Assembly (NCBI RefSeq): GCF_011040385.1
Contig: NZ_JAAIKB010000004.1
Coordinates: 398,353 to 462,352, forward strand
Source of the DNA: Falsiroseomonas algicola
Lineage (GTDB): Bacteria; Pseudomonadota; Alphaproteobacteria; Acetobacterales; Acetobacteraceae
Direction: 5' to 3'
Length of the DNA stretch: 64,000 nt
Part shown: positions 27,135 through 36,842 of the stretch, in pieces
Position numbering within the stretch: the first letter of the stretch is position 1
Layout of the letters: each line of letters begins with the position of its first letter
Translations under genes and position numbers: made by a program
The notes under the pieces: generated by a model
Databases searched by the model: none
Told to the model about the DNA's origin: nothing
What the model saw: only the letters and a program-made list of their open reading frames with translations

Positions 27135-28709
27135 TCAATGCCGGAAGTGGCGCATCCCCGTGAACACCATCGCGAGCCCGGCCTTGTCGGCGGCCGCGAT
27201 CACCTCGGCATCCCGCATGGACCCGCCGGGCTGGATGACGGCGGTCGCCCCTGCCGCCGCCGCCGTCTCCAGCCCATCCGCGAAGGGGAAGAAGGCGTCG
27301 GAGGCGACGACGGAGCCCTGCGCCAGCGGCGCATCGAGCCCCGCCGCCTTGGCCGCCGCTTCCGACTTCCACGCCGCAATGCGGGAGCTCTCCACGCGGT
27401 TCATCTGCCCCGCGCCGATGCCGACCGTCGCCAGGTCCTTGGCATAGACGATGGCGTTCGACTTCACATGCTTGCAGACGCGGAAGGCGAAGAGCAGATC
27501 GCGCAGCTCCTGCGCGCTCGGCGCGCGCTGCGTGACGACGCGCAGCCCCGCCTCCGTCACGCGGCCATTGTCGCGGGACTGCGCGAGGAAGCCGCCGGCC
27601 ACGGACTTGATGAGCCGCCCGGGCGCGGCCGGATCGGGCATCGCGCCCGTCAGCAGCAGGCGAAGGTTCTTCTTGCGGGCGAAGACGGCCTTCGCGGCGT
27701 CATCGGCATCCGGCGCCACGACGACTTCCGTGAAGATGGCGGCGATCTTCTCGGCGGCCGCGGCGTCCAGCGCGCGGTTGGCGGCGACGATGCCGCCGAA
27801 GGCGGAGACGGGGTCGCAGAGCAGCGCGCGGTCCCAGGCCTCCGCCAGCGTCGCCGCCGTGGCCACGCCGCAGGGATTGGCGTGCTTGACGATGACGATG
27901 CTGGGCTCGTCGAATTCGGCGACGCATTCGAAGGCGGCGTCGGTGTCGTTCAGGTTGTTGTAGGACAGCTCCTTGCCCTGCACCTGCTTCGCCGTCGCCA
28001 AGCCCGGGCGATCCGTGCCATCGGTGTAGAAGGCCGCCTGCTGGTGCGGATTCTCGCCATAGCGGAGCCCTTGGCGTAGGACGCCGGCGACCGCCAGGCG
28101 CTGCGGGAAGACCTCCCTGTTCTCGCCCGCGAACCAGGTGCTGATCGCCGTGTCATAGGCGGCCGTGCGGGCATAGGCGGCCTGGGCGAGGCGCCGGCGC
28201 AGCGCCAGCGTCGTGCCGCCCTCCTCCAATTCCACCCGCACCTCCGCGAGCTGGTCAGGTTCGGTGATCACCACCACGGACGCGAAGTTTTTCGCGGCGC
28301 TGCGGATCATCGCGGGGCCGCCGATGTCGATGTTCTCGATGCAATCCTCGAACGCGGCGCCCTTCGCGACTGTCGCCTCGAAGGGGTAGAGGTTCACCGC
28401 CACCAGGTCGATGGGGGCGATGCCGTGCTGTTCCATCTGCGCGAGGTGATCCGCCAAGTCCCGCCGGCCGAGCAGCCCGCCATGCACCTGCGGCACCAGC
28501 GTCTTCACGCGCCCGTCCAGGATCTCCGGGAAGCCGGTGTGCTCCGACACGTCCTTCACCGGGATGCCCGCCGCGCGGATGGCGCTGGCGGTGCCGCCGG
28601 TGGAGAGGATCTCGGCGCCCTGGGCGACGAGGAAGCGGGCGAACTCCACGATGCCCGTCTTGTCGGAGACGGAGAGGAGCGCGCGGCGGACGGGGAGGGT
28701 CTGGCTCAT
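27135..28709 (-). CDS. purH: Bifunctional AICAR transformylase/IMP cyclohydrolase
   Basis: 524 residues from the ATG giving [19 protein letters not shown]. Catalyses the last two steps of IMP synthesis. The N-terminal cyclohydrolase contains [13 protein letters not shown] and [13 protein letters not shown]. The C-terminal transformylase contains [13 protein letters not shown] (catalytic Lys-His) and [11 protein letters not shown]. Full length. A PurH-heparinase-Rpe-RsmB neighbourhood is common in alphaproteobacteria; here a glycosyltransferase is inserted. Confidence 0.97.
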   Translation of the reverse strand: MSQTLPVRRALLSVSDKTGIVEFARFLVAQGAEILSTGGTASAIRAAGIPVKDVSEHTGFPEILDGRVKTLVPQVHGGLLGRRDLADHLAQMEQHGIAPIDLVAVNLYPFEATVAKGAAFEDCIENIDIGGPAMIRSAAKNFASVVVITEPDQLAEVRVELEEGGTTLALRRRLAQAAYARTAAYDTAISTWFAGENREVFPQRLAVAGVLRQGLRYGENPHQQAAFYTDGTDRPGLATAKQVQGKELSYNNLNDTDAAFECVAEFDEPSIVIVKHANPCGVATAATLAEAWDRALLCDPVSAFGGIVAANRALDAAAAEKIAAIFTEVVVAPDADDAAKAVFARKKNLRLLLTGAMPDPAAPGRLIKSVAGGFLAQSRDNGRVTEAGLRVVTQRAPSAQELRDLLFAFRVCKHVKSNAIVYAKDLATVGIGAGQMNRVESSRIAAWKSEAAAKAAGLDAPLAQGSVVASDAFFPFADGLETAAAAGATAVIQPGGSMRDAEVIAAADKAGLAMVFTGMRHFRH

Positions 28710-28741
28710 GCGGCGCGGCATAGACCCCTCCCCCCGCGCCA

Positions 28742-29857
28742 TCAACCGCGTTGCGTGCCTTCCAGCAATGCAATGGTGCGGGACACGACCTTGGCCTCGT
28801 CGAAGAGGTCGAGCGCGCGGGCCCGCCCGGCTTCGCCCATCGAGGCGCGCAGCGCGGGATCGGCGGCGAGGCGCGCCAGCGCCTCGGCCAGCGGCGCCAC
28901 CGTCGCGGGCGGCACCAGCAGGCCGGTCTGCCCCTCCACCACCTGTTCCCGCGGGCCGCGGATGTCGGTCGCGACGACAGGCAGGCCGGTCAGCATCGCC
29001 TCGATGATGGACATGGGCAGGCCCTCGAAGTGGGAGGGCAGGCAGAAGACATCGGCGGCCGCCATCAGCGCCGGGATGTCGTGGCGGTAGCCGAGGCGCC
29101 TCAGCCGCGGGCCCAGGACGTCCGCCGCGCGGGCGAAATGCGGCTCGAGGTCCTCCCCGTGGTCGGAGGGCAGGCGTTCGCCGACGATCCAGAGCGTGCA
29201 GCCCGGCGGCGCCGCTTCCAGCAATTCGGGGATGCCCTTGTGGCGGACGAGGCGGGAGACGGCGATGACGACGCAGTCCTCGGGCCCCGCGCCGAGTTCG
29301 GCCCGCAGCCGCGCGCGCGCTTCGGCGTCCGGGTGGAAGCGGGCGGGATCGCGCCCGTTCAGCACGGCGGTGGCGCGTGGATGGATGCCGAGCCGCCGCG
29401 CATCCTCCGCCTCCTCCGCGCTCACGGTGAGGAAGGTGTCGGTGATGCGGCCGGCGGCGCGTTCCAGGTTGAGCGCGAGGGCACCGCGCCACCACGGCCC
29501 CGGCTGGTTGAAGAGGAAGCCGTGGCAGGTATAGGCGATGCGGGGCACGCCGGTGATGCGCGCCGCCGTACGGGCCAGCAGGCCGCTGATCGGCATATGG
29601 GCATGCACCAGGTCCGGCTTCTCCGCCCGCATCAGCGCGACCAGCGCGGAGAGTGCGCGCGCCTGCGCCACCGGGTTCAGGCTGCGGGCCATGGGGACGG
29701 GCGCGATGCGGAAACCCTCGGCGCGGGGCAGGTCAAGCAGCGGACCCTCGGCGCAGACGCCGACCACCTCGTGCCCCCGCTCCCGCAGGCCGCGCATCAG
29801 CGGCAGCAGGAAGTGCCGCAGCGAGAAATCGACGTTGGTGACTTCAAGGATTTTCAT
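28742..29857 (-). CDS. GT4-family glycosyltransferase
   Basis: 371 residues from the ATG giving [20 protein letters not shown]; an upstream extension runs through a repeat element. GT4 enzymes transfer sugars from nucleotide donors with retention. [13 protein letters not shown] and the C-terminal donor site [33 protein letters not shown] (EX7E-type) are clear. Similar to WcaL/EpsD-type transferases of surface polysaccharide. Acceptor unknown. Confidence 0.9.
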   Translation of the reverse strand: MKILEVTNVDFSLRHFLLPLMRGLRERGHEVVGVCAEGPLLDLPRAEGFRIAPVPMARSLNPVAQARALSALVALMRAEKPDLVHAHMPISGLLARTAARITGVPRIAYTCHGFLFNQPGPWWRGALALNLERAAGRITDTFLTVSAEEAEDARRLGIHPRATAVLNGRDPARFHPDAEARARLRAELGAGPEDCVVIAVSRLVRHKGIPELLEAAPPGCTLWIVGERLPSDHGEDLEPHFARAADVLGPRLRRLGYRHDIPALMAAADVFCLPSHFEGLPMSIIEAMLTGLPVVATDIRGPREQVVEGQTGLLVPPATVAPLAEALARLAADPALRASMGEAGRARALDLFDEAKVVSRTIALLEGTQRG

Positions 29858-29879
29858 CGGCCAACAGCCTGTGGCACGG

Positions 29880-30049
29880 CTCCCTCCCCCGCGCTTGCGG
29901 GGGTAGGGGTCGGTGGAACCCCGGCAAGACCCTAAAGGCCCTGGTGACCGAGGGATTGCGTAGCTCGGCAGGATTGGCGCTACCCCCACCCCGACCAGCC
30001 CTTGGCGTTGCGGCAGTGCCGCAACCCCCCGCAAGCGCGGGGGAGGGAG
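29880..30049. repeat. 170-bp element with 23-bp perfect terminal inverted repeats
   Basis: The 23 bases 29880-29902 are the exact reverse complement of 30027-30049 (core CCCCCGCGCTTGCGGGG). The inner flanks (GGTAGGGGTCGG versus CCACCCCGACC) are also roughly inverted. It fills the gap between the heparinase stop and the glycosyltransferase start. No ORF inside; a MITE-like or hairpin element. Confidence 0.7.
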
Positions 30050-30070
30050 AAGCGGGCGCCCCGCATGTCC

Positions 30071-31741
30071 CTACTCCTCCTCCGCCTCCGCCCCGCCCGG
30101 CTGGCCCATGCTGACCCGCACGATCGCCCATTGCAGGCTGTTCGCGCCGGGCTCGGCATAGAGCGCCACCTGCTGGCTGCGGCGCGGCTCCGCGGCCAGG
30201 TAGATGCTCTCCTCGATCGCCACGCGGGCGCCCTTCACCCGCAGCCGCCAGCCCACACCCGATGGCAGGCGCAGCAGCACGCCCTGCTCATCCTGCTGCA
30301 GGCTCGCCACCACCGCGGGGTGCAGGTGGAAGCGCACCGCGAAGCCGGGGACGGAGACGTCGCGCTCCGCCTCCAGCACATCCTCGCCGCGCAGATCGTC
30401 GCCGGATTCCGAGAGGTACAGGCGCCGGCGGTGGCGCAGGCCGAATTGCCGGACCCAGCCATCATGGCTCGCTTCCAGCCATTGCGCGCCATTGGCCTCC
30501 TGCCGGTCGGCCTCCACCTGCTCCACGCGGCGGCCGAGGCCCTCGGGCTTCAGCTCGCTGGAGTTGGTGTCGGCGAGAACCAGGGTGGAATGGGCAGCGG
30601 TGGCGCGCAGCGCGTCGCGCCATTCGCCCTCGGCCGCCGGGGCGGCGCCGCAATTGACGATCAGGCGGTCGCGGCCCACCGACATCTCGAAGGCCAGCGT
30701 CCCGGCATGGGCGTGGCGATCGGCGCCGCGCGGCAGCCCGCCCGGTGCGGCATCCCGCCGCGCGGCCGGCGGCGCGCCGCAATCCACGATCACCAGCGTG
30801 CGGCTGGCGGTCAGGCGCTGGAAGCCCGTCTCCGGCAGGTGGCTCGGCGCGCGGCCGCGGGACTGGCCCTGGGTCAGCACCAGATCGATGATCGCCGCCT
30901 GCTCCTCCCGCGTCCCGTTGAAGGAAGCGAGGCCGCCATCGGCGTGGCGCAACAGCCGCAGCGCCGGCGCGGCGCGATCCAGCGTGCCGGCGAGTTGCGG
31001 TGGCGCCTCGATCCCCGCGCCATGCAGCAGGTTGCGGATCTCGATCAGGTCCTGCAGCGCCTGGAGCTGCGCGCCCGGGCTGCGCTCCACATGGCCGCCA
31101 TCCGGGTTGAACTGGCGTTCCAGCTCCTGCGGCAGGAAGCGGACGCAGCGGGCGAGCCAGGTCTCCTCCTCCAGCGCCACCGCCGCCGCCATGCCGCCCT
31201 TCAGCGCCACCAGCGCGCCGCGATGCGCGGCCTCCGCCGGCAGGCCGGCGACGACGCCGCGCGCATCCTGCGCCAGCCGCTGCATCAGCTGCTTGCGGAA
31301 CCCGTCCTCCGCCGTGGCCGCCAGGAAGTCCCAATGCCCGAGCCAGGCGGAGATGCGCGCACCAGCGACTTCCGGCGCCTCCGCCAGCGCCTCATGGCTG
31401 GCGAGTGCCAGCCAGTCGGCCGTCAGCGCGCGGCCGCGCAGCCGGGCGGCATCGGTGCCGAGCGCCCGCAAATCCCGCAGCCAGGCAAAGCCATGCGCCG
31501 CGGCGCGCCAGGTCGGCGATCCGCCGCCGCCGCCCCAGTCGCCGGGGCCGCCCTCGGCTTCCTGCGGGCGGAGGGGACGGACCGTGCCCATCACCTCGAA
31601 CTCGCCCCGCAGCAGCCGCGCCCCGCGGGCGGCGTCGCCCGGCCAGAGGTCGCGGAAGGACCGCGCCGGGCCATCCGGCACCTTGATCGGTTTCAGATTC
31701 GCCAGGATGCGGCGCGCGCCGCGAAGGACCCCCCCGATCAT
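30071..31741 (-). CDS. Heparinase II/III-like family protein
   Basis: 556 residues from the ATG at 31741. The N-terminal half is the all-alpha toroid (FAWLRDLRALGTDAARLRGRALTADWL, LLHGAGIEAPPQL). The C-terminal half is a beta-sandwich with AHAGTLAFEMSVGRDRLIVNCGAAPA and HSTLVLADTNSSEL, the family signature. Members may cleave or bind acidic polysaccharide; alphaproteobacterial homologs next to purH/rpe are uncharacterised. No signal peptide is evident. Ten bases after rpe. Confidence 0.85.
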   Translation of the reverse strand: MIGGVLRGARRILANLKPIKVPDGPARSFRDLWPGDAARGARLLRGEFEVMGTVRPLRPQEAEGGPGDWGGGGGSPTWRAAAHGFAWLRDLRALGTDAARLRGRALTADWLALASHEALAEAPEVAGARISAWLGHWDFLAATAEDGFRKQLMQRLAQDARGVVAGLPAEAAHRGALVALKGGMAAAVALEEETWLARCVRFLPQELERQFNPDGGHVERSPGAQLQALQDLIEIRNLLHGAGIEAPPQLAGTLDRAAPALRLLRHADGGLASFNGTREEQAAIIDLVLTQGQSRGRAPSHLPETGFQRLTASRTLVIVDCGAPPAARRDAAPGGLPRGADRHAHAGTLAFEMSVGRDRLIVNCGAAPAAEGEWRDALRATAAHSTLVLADTNSSELKPEGLGRRVEQVEADRQEANGAQWLEASHDGWVRQFGLRHRRRLYLSESGDDLRGEDVLEAERDVSVPGFAVRFHLHPAVVASLQQDEQGVLLRLPSGVGWRLRVKGARVAIEESIYLAAEPRRSQQVALYAEPGANSLQWAIVRVSMGQPGGAEAEEE

Positions 31742-31751
31742 GGCGTCTCCC

Positions 31752-32411
31752 TTATCCCCGCAGGCCGGCGATGGCGGCAGCGTAGTCCGTCGTGCCGAAG
31801 ACCGCGGTGCCAGCCACCAGCACATCGGCGCCGGCCGCGATGCAATCCTTCGCCGTCACGGCGGTGACGCCGCCATCCACCTGCAGCGCGATGTCGTGGC
31901 CGGAGGCCTCGATCATGGCGCGCAGCGTCGCAATCTTGTTGAGCTGGCTGCGGATGAAGGATTGGCCCCCGAAGCCGGGGTTCACCGACATGACCAGCAC
32001 CAGGTCCACCAGGTCGATCACCTCCGCCACCACCGCGACCGGCGTCGCCGGGTTCAGCACCACGCCGGCCTTCTTGCCGAGGCCCCGGATCGTCTGCAGC
32101 GAGCGATGGAGGTGCGGCCCGGCCTCGGGATGCAGGCTGATCAGGTCCGCGCCGGCTTCCGCGAAGGCGGCGAGGTAGGGATCGGCCGGCGCGATCATCA
32201 GGTGCACGTCGAAGGGCATGCGGGCGTGCCTGCGCAGCGCCTTCACCACCGAGGGCCCGAAGGAGATGTTGGGGACGAAATGGCCGTCCATGATGTCGAG
32301 GTGGAGCCAATCGGCACCGGCGGCCTCGATGGCAGCCACTTCCTGCCCCAGCCGCGCGAAATCGGCGGCGAGGAGGGAGGGCGCGATGCGGATGGGGCGT
32401 GAAGCGGGCAT
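31752..32411 (-). CDS. rpe: Ribulose-phosphate 3-epimerase
   Basis: 219 residues from the ATG giving [22 protein letters not shown]. It interconverts ribulose-5-phosphate and xylulose-5-phosphate. Metal/catalytic motifs: [32 protein letters not shown] and [12 protein letters not shown]. Complete TIM barrel. Confidence 0.96.
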   Translation of the reverse strand: MPASRPIRIAPSLLAADFARLGQEVAAIEAAGADWLHLDIMDGHFVPNISFGPSVVKALRRHARMPFDVHLMIAPADPYLAAFAEAGADLISLHPEAGPHLHRSLQTIRGLGKKAGVVLNPATPVAVVAEVIDLVDLVLVMSVNPGFGGQSFIRSQLNKIATLRAMIEASGHDIALQVDGGVTAVTAKDCIAAGADVLVAGTAVFGTTDYAAAIAGLRG

Positions 32412-32474
32412 GACAGTCCCGCTTCTACCCGCCACGGCCCCGCGGGGAAACCGGGCGCGGCCCGCCGATCACGG

Positions 32475-32942
32475 TCAAATCGGCAGGGCGGTCGTGCTTT
32501 TCACGCGTTCCATGGCGAAGCGGCCGGTCACTTTGCGAAGCGATGGCACGGCGGCAACGAAACGGCGGTAGAACGCATCATAGCCCGCCATGTCCGGCAC
32601 CACGACGCGCAGCAGGTAGTCGACATCGCCGCCGAGCCGCCAGCACTCCACGATCTCCGGCAGGCTCTCCACCGCCGCGGCGAAGCGGGCGATCCAGTCG
32701 GCGGAATGGTCGCCGGTCTCGACCGAGACGAAGACGGAGATCGGCAGGCCGACCGCCGTCGCATCCACCAGCGCGACGCGGCCGGTGATGACGCCCGCCT
32801 CCTCCATCCGCTTGATGCGCTTCCAGCAGGGCGTGGGCGTCAGCCCCACCTCCTGCGCGATCTCCGCCAGCGAACGGGCGGCGTCCTGCATCAGCAGGCG
32901 GAGGATCTCACGGTCGATGCGGTCGAGTTCGGCGGCGGCCAT
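32475..32942 (-). CDS. Lrp/AsnC-family transcriptional regulator
   Basis: 155 residues. N-terminal winged helix (LDRIDREILRLLMQDAARSLAEIAQEVGLTPTPCWKRIKRMEEAGVI) and C-terminal RAM domain (GGDVDYLLRVVVPDMAGYDAFY) for dimerising and amino-acid sensing. An AT-rich near-palindrome 35 bases upstream is a likely self-operator. No obvious amino-acid target gene is adjacent. Confidence 0.93.
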   Translation of the reverse strand: MAAAELDRIDREILRLLMQDAARSLAEIAQEVGLTPTPCWKRIKRMEEAGVITGRVALVDATAVGLPISVFVSVETGDHSADWIARFAAAVESLPEIVECWRLGGDVDYLLRVVVPDMAGYDAFYRRFVAAVPSLRKVTGRFAMERVKSTTALPI

Positions 32943-32976
32943 GCCTAGGGTGTCCCGGGTAACGCTGCCGGAACTT

Positions 32977-32992
32977 AGAACAAATTTTTTCT
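32977..32992 (-). promoter_or_regulatory. Near-palindromic operator candidate upstream of the Lrp gene
   Basis: AGAACAAATTTTTTCT differs from its own reverse complement at a single symmetric base pair, and is an AT island in very GC-rich DNA. It matches the AT-centred dyads usual for Lrp/AsnC binding and suggests autoregulation. Confidence 0.45.
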
Positions 32993-33040
32993 GCCCGCGC
33001 CAGAGGGCGGGGCAATGAGAAAGATTTTCCGCCCTGGAGA

Positions 33041-34345
33041 CTAAAGGCGCCGGAACCTTGCCGCGAAGAAGCCATCGAGCCCGCCCCGGTCGGCCCAGAG
33101 GTCGGGGCGCGTGCGCAGCGTCCCGCGGGGCGTCACCGCCTCCTCCAGCCCCGGCAGCTCGGTGGGTGCGATCGGGTCCGGCACCAGGCCCAGCGCCTCC
33201 GCCCGCGCCAGATGCGCCTCCCCCTCCTCCGGCTGGAGGGAGCAGGTGGCGAGCACCATGCGCCCGCCGGGTCGCAGCAGGCGGATCGCCTGTTCCAGCA
33301 GCCGCGCCTGCGTCTCCGCCAGGGAGGTGATGTCGGATTGCCGCTTGAGATGCGGGATGTCGGGGTGGCGGCGGATGATGCCGGTGGCGGAGCAGGGGGC
33401 GTCCAGCAGCACCGCGTCGAAGCCCGCGCCATCGGGCTGCCAGGTCGCGGCATCCGTCTCCAGCACCACGGCATCCAGGCCGAGCCGCGCCAGATTCTCC
33501 CGCAGCCTTGCGGCGCGGCGGGGGTCGCGTTCCACCGCCGTGACGGCGGCGCCGGCGGCGGCCAGCTGCGCGGTCTTGCCGCCGGGCGCGGCGCAGAGGT
33601 CGGCCACGCGCTCCCCGGGCTTCACGGCCAGCAGCTTGGCCGGCAGGGCGGCGGCGGCGTCCTGCACCCAGAACTGGCCCTCCGCCAGGCCGGGCAGGTC
33701 CGCGGCGCGGGTGCCAGCGGGCAGGCGCCAGCTGCCGGTGGGCAGCTCGACCGCCCCTTCAGGCGGCGTCACGCCGGGCTTCAAGGAAATGTCGAGCGGC
33801 GCCGGCACTTGGTGGGCGCGGGCGATGGCGCGGACCGCAGGGCCATAGGCGGCGTGCCAGGCCGACCAGAGCCAGGGCGGCGTGTCCAGCCGCTCGGCGT
33901 CCAGGCCTTCCAGCGAGCCCTCCGCCGCGACCTTGCGCAGCACGGCGTTGACCAGCCCCGCGAAGGGGCGCGGCACCACCTCCACCGTCGCGGCGACGGC
34001 GGCATGGGCCGGGGTGCCAAGCAGCAGCAGTTCCGCCGCCCCCATGCGCAGCGCGGCCCGCACCACCGGCGGCGGCTCCCGCCGCAGGAAGGGCTCCAGC
34101 ACCGCGTCCAGGCTGCCGGCGCGGCGCAGCACGGCGGCGGCGATGCGGTGGGCGGCGCCACGGTCCCGCGCCTCCAGCGTGGAGGGCAGGGCATCCAGCG
34201 CCTCCTCGATCGGGCGGCGGCGTTCGAACACGGCGGCGAGCAGCGCCAGCGCGGCATTGCGCGTCAGCACGCCCGGCGCCTGGCGGCCGGGGCTGGCGCG
34301 TTGCGGGCTTCGTTGCAGTGCGGCAGTCGGGGGACGGGGGGGCAT
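33041..34345 (-). CDS. rsmB: 16S rRNA (cytosine(967)-C(5))-methyltransferase-like RsmB
   Basis: 434 residues from the ATG at 34345. An N-terminal NusB-like RNA-binding domain (TRNAALALLAAVFERRRPIEEALDAL; MGAAELLLLGTPAHAAV) precedes the SAM-dependent methyltransferase: DLCAAPGGKTAQLAA, VLLDAPCSATGIIRRHPDI with one catalytic Cys, and VLATCSLQPEEGE with the other. Divergent from the GT39 gene across 48 bases. Confidence 0.95.
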   Translation of the reverse strand: MPPRPPTAALQRSPQRASPGRQAPGVLTRNAALALLAAVFERRRPIEEALDALPSTLEARDRGAAHRIAAAVLRRAGSLDAVLEPFLRREPPPVVRAALRMGAAELLLLGTPAHAAVAATVEVVPRPFAGLVNAVLRKVAAEGSLEGLDAERLDTPPWLWSAWHAAYGPAVRAIARAHQVPAPLDISLKPGVTPPEGAVELPTGSWRLPAGTRAADLPGLAEGQFWVQDAAAALPAKLLAVKPGERVADLCAAPGGKTAQLAAAGAAVTAVERDPRRAARLRENLARLGLDAVVLETDAATWQPDGAGFDAVLLDAPCSATGIIRRHPDIPHLKRQSDITSLAETQARLLEQAIRLLRPGGRMVLATCSLQPEEGEAHLARAEALGLVPDPIAPTELPGLEEAVTPRGTLRTRPDLWADRGGLDGFFAARFRRL

Positions 34346-34393
34346 GAGCGCCGCTTTATGGCCCCCCGGCCCTCGCCGTGCTAGGGCCGCGCC

Positions 34394-36073
34394 ATGCAAG
34401 CGCTGCGCGATTTCCTCGACAGGCTGCCGGAGACGCGCCGCCCGCTTCCCTGGCTCGCGCTGCTGTGTCTGCTGCTCTGGCTGCCCGGCTTCTTCACCCT
34501 GCCTGCCGGGGACCGGGACGAAAGCCGCTTCGCCCAGGCCAGCCGACAGATGGTGGAAAGCGGCGACTATGTCCGCATCCGCTTCGGGGAGGTGGAGCGC
34601 AACAAGAAACCCGCCGGCATCCACTGGGCGCAGGCGACGGCGGTGCATGTGGTGGAGGGGCTCCGCCTCGGCACGCGGGCCGATATCTGGGCCTATCGCA
34701 TCCCCTCGCTGCTCGGTGCGCTGCTGGCGGTGCTGGCGACGGCGCATTTCGGGCGGTCCCTCGTCGGGCGTCGCGCGGCCTTCCTCGGCGCGGCCATGCT
34801 GGCGGGGTGCTTCGTCCTCGGGGTGGAGACGCATATCGCCAAGACCGATGCCGCTTTGCTCGGCACCATCGTCGTCGCGATGGGGCTGATGGGGCGGGCC
34901 TATCTGGCGCCGGGGCAGTTCACGGCGAAGCAGGCCGCCGGCTTCTGGCTGGTGCTGGGCGGCGCGGTGCTGCTGAAGGGGCCGATCGGCCCGGCGGTAC
35001 CGCTGCTGGCGGGAGTCACCCTGTTTGCCGCGGATCGCGGCTGGCAGGGCGGCGCGCCCTGGCTGCGGGCGCTGCGTCCGGGCTGGGGCATCCCCCTCCT
35101 GGTGCTGGCCGCCGCGCCCTGGTTCATCGCCGTCACCATCGCGACGGAGGGCCGCTTCCTGGCCGAGGCCCTGGGCGGCGACATGCTGTCCAAGGTCGGC
35201 GGCGCGGATGAGAACCACTGGGGCCCGCCCGGCTACTACTTCCTCAGCTTCGGCGTCGCCGCCTTCCCCGCCGCCTTCCTGGTGCTGCGCGCCGCGCCCG
35301 GTGCCTGGATGGACCGGCTGCAGCCGGCGACGCGCTTCCTCTTCGCCTGGGCCGTGCCGGTCTGGCTGATGTTCGAGGCGGTGACGACCAAGCTGCCGCA
35401 CTACGCCATGCCGGCCTACCCCGCGCTGATGCTGCTGGCCGCGGCCTGGGCGCTGGACCCGCTGCGCCGGCAGCCGCCGCGCTGGCTGTCCCTCTTCTCC
35501 CTCGTCGTCGCCATCGCCGTGGCCTTCGGACTGGCGGCGGTGGCGGTGGCGCTGCCGGTGCTGGCGGATGGGCGCATCTCCCTTGTCGCCCTGCTGGCGC
35601 TGCCGGCGGCGGCGCTGTTCTCGGCCGGCGTCTTCCTGATGCTGCGGGATGGCGCGCCGGCGCGGGCCGCGCTGCTGGCGGTGCTGCTGGCCGTGCCCCT
35701 GCAGGCCGTGGTGCTGGGCGGCGTGCTGCCGCGGATGACGGCGCCCTGGATCTCCCCCCGCCTGGCGGCGCTGGTGAACCAGGCGGCGCCCGGCCTGCCG
35801 GATGAACGCTTCGGCATCGCCGGCTACCACGAGCCCTCCCTGATGTTCGCGCTGGGCTCGGAAATCCGCCTGCTGCGGGGCGGCGAGGAAGCGGCGCGCT
35901 TCCTGGCCGGGGAACCCGGACGCCTCGCCGCCGTATCGGACCGGGAAGAAGCGCGCTTCCGGACGGAAGCCGCTTCGCTCGGCCTGGCGCTCCGCGAACG
36001 CGGGACGGTGGCGGGCTTCAACTATTCGCGCGGACGCCGCGTGGCGATCGTGCTGTATGGAGTGGGTGGATGA
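34394..36073 (+). CDS. GT39/ArnT-like membrane glycosyltransferase
   Basis: 559 residues, about 12 TM segments. GT-C transferases use polyprenyl-phosphate sugars on the periplasmic face. DRDESRFAQASRQMVESGDYVRIRFG is the catalytic first loop (Asp-Glu pair), and RNKKPAGIHWAQA matches ArnT/PMT proteins. These modify lipid A or cell-wall glycans; the acceptor here is not predictable. Overlaps dedA (ATGA), so the two are co-translated. Confidence 0.9.
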   Translation: MQALRDFLDRLPETRRPLPWLALLCLLLWLPGFFTLPAGDRDESRFAQASRQMVESGDYVRIRFGEVERNKKPAGIHWAQATAVHVVEGLRLGTRADIWAYRIPSLLGALLAVLATAHFGRSLVGRRAAFLGAAMLAGCFVLGVETHIAKTDAALLGTIVVAMGLMGRAYLAPGQFTAKQAAGFWLVLGGAVLLKGPIGPAVPLLAGVTLFAADRGWQGGAPWLRALRPGWGIPLLVLAAAPWFIAVTIATEGRFLAEALGGDMLSKVGGADENHWGPPGYYFLSFGVAAFPAAFLVLRAAPGAWMDRLQPATRFLFAWAVPVWLMFEAVTTKLPHYAMPAYPALMLLAAAWALDPLRRQPPRWLSLFSLVVAIAVAFGLAAVAVALPVLADGRISLVALLALPAAALFSAGVFLMLRDGAPARAALLAVLLAVPLQAVVLGGVLPRMTAPWISPRLAALVNQAAPGLPDERFGIAGYHEPSLMFALGSEIRLLRGGEEAARFLAGEPGRLAAVSDREEARFRTEAASLGLALRERGTVAGFNYSRGRRVAIVLYGVGG

Positions 36074-36675
36074 TCGAGTGGGTGACGAACACGGTAGCCG
36101 CCGGCGGCTGGCCCGGCGTGCTGTTCCTGATGTTCCTGGAGAATCTGTTCCCGCCCATCCCGTCGGAGGTGATCATGCCCCTGGCCGGCTTCGCCGCCGC
36201 CCGCGGGCAGATGTCCTTCACCCTCGCGCTGATCGCCGGCATCGTCGGCACGCTGCTCGGCAACGTCTTCTGGTATGAGCTGTCGCGCGCCATCGGCGCG
36301 GACCGCATCCGCCCGCTGGTCGGCCGCTATGGCCGCTGGTTCGCGGTGGGGGAGGAGGATCTCCGCAAGGCCGAGGATACGCTGCGGAAATACGGCCCCT
36401 TCGCCCTGTCCTTCGGCCGGCTGCTGCCGGGCATCCGCACGGTGATCTCGATCCCCGCCGGGCTGATCCGCATCCCGCGCGGCCTGTTCTACTTCTACAC
36501 CGCCATCGGCAGCACGGTCTGGACGACCTTCCTGATCTGCGCCGGGTACTTCATGGAAGACCATTATGACCAGGTGGAAGGGTGGCTGGAGCCCTTCTCC
36601 TACGTCGTGGTCGCGGGCATCGTCGGCACCTATCTCTGGCACATCTGGTCGACCCGCATCCGCAAGCAGGGCTGA
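36070..36675 (+). CDS. DedA-family membrane protein
   Basis: 201 residues. LENLFPPIPSEVIMPLAGFAAARG is the DedA N-terminal re-entrant motif; FGRLLPGIRTVISIPAGLIRIPRGLFYFYTAIGS is the conserved F/Y-x-R-x-(I/V)-P-x-x-R region. DedA proteins act in lipid-carrier recycling and membrane homeostasis. Coupling to a lipid-linked-sugar transferase supports a role in polyprenyl-phosphate turnover (inference). Confidence 0.92.
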   Translation: MIEWVTNTVAAGGWPGVLFLMFLENLFPPIPSEVIMPLAGFAAARGQMSFTLALIAGIVGTLLGNVFWYELSRAIGADRIRPLVGRYGRWFAVGEEDLRKAEDTLRKYGPFALSFGRLLPGIRTVISIPAGLIRIPRGLFYFYTAIGSTVWTTFLICAGYFMEDHYDQVEGWLEPFSYVVVAGIVGTYLWHIWSTRIRKQG

Positions 36676-36836
36676 GAGACCCTTTGAGAATGCTGGCGGC
36701 TGAGGGTTCGCGAGGGATTTTTCGTCCCTGGCAGGAGCCGGGCGCGGCCGATGCTGGTTGCATCGGCAAGCCCGGCGACGAACCAGGGGCGGAAAAGCCC
36801 AGCGAAACCGACCCGCCAGTGTTCTCAAACGGTCTC
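36676..36836. repeat. 161-bp long imperfect palindrome (single-hairpin element)
   Basis: 36676-36699 and 36813-36836 are inverted repeats matching at 21 of 24 positions (outer GAGACC...TTTGAGAA). Inside, GGGATTTTTCGTCCCTGG pairs roughly with CCAGGGGCGGAAAAGCCC. The centre has nested stems GCCGGGC/GCCCGGC and CCGATGC/GCATCGG. The whole gap between the convergent dedA and membrane-protein genes can fold into one arm: MITE-like element or bidirectional terminator. Confidence 0.75.
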
Positions 36837-36842
36837 TGAAGC

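Noticed and set aside
34346..35830. Long minus-strand extension of rsmB across the GT39 gene
   Set aside because: RsmB begins at 34345; the extension is Gln/Arg/Gly-rich shadow sequence opposite a clear membrane protein.
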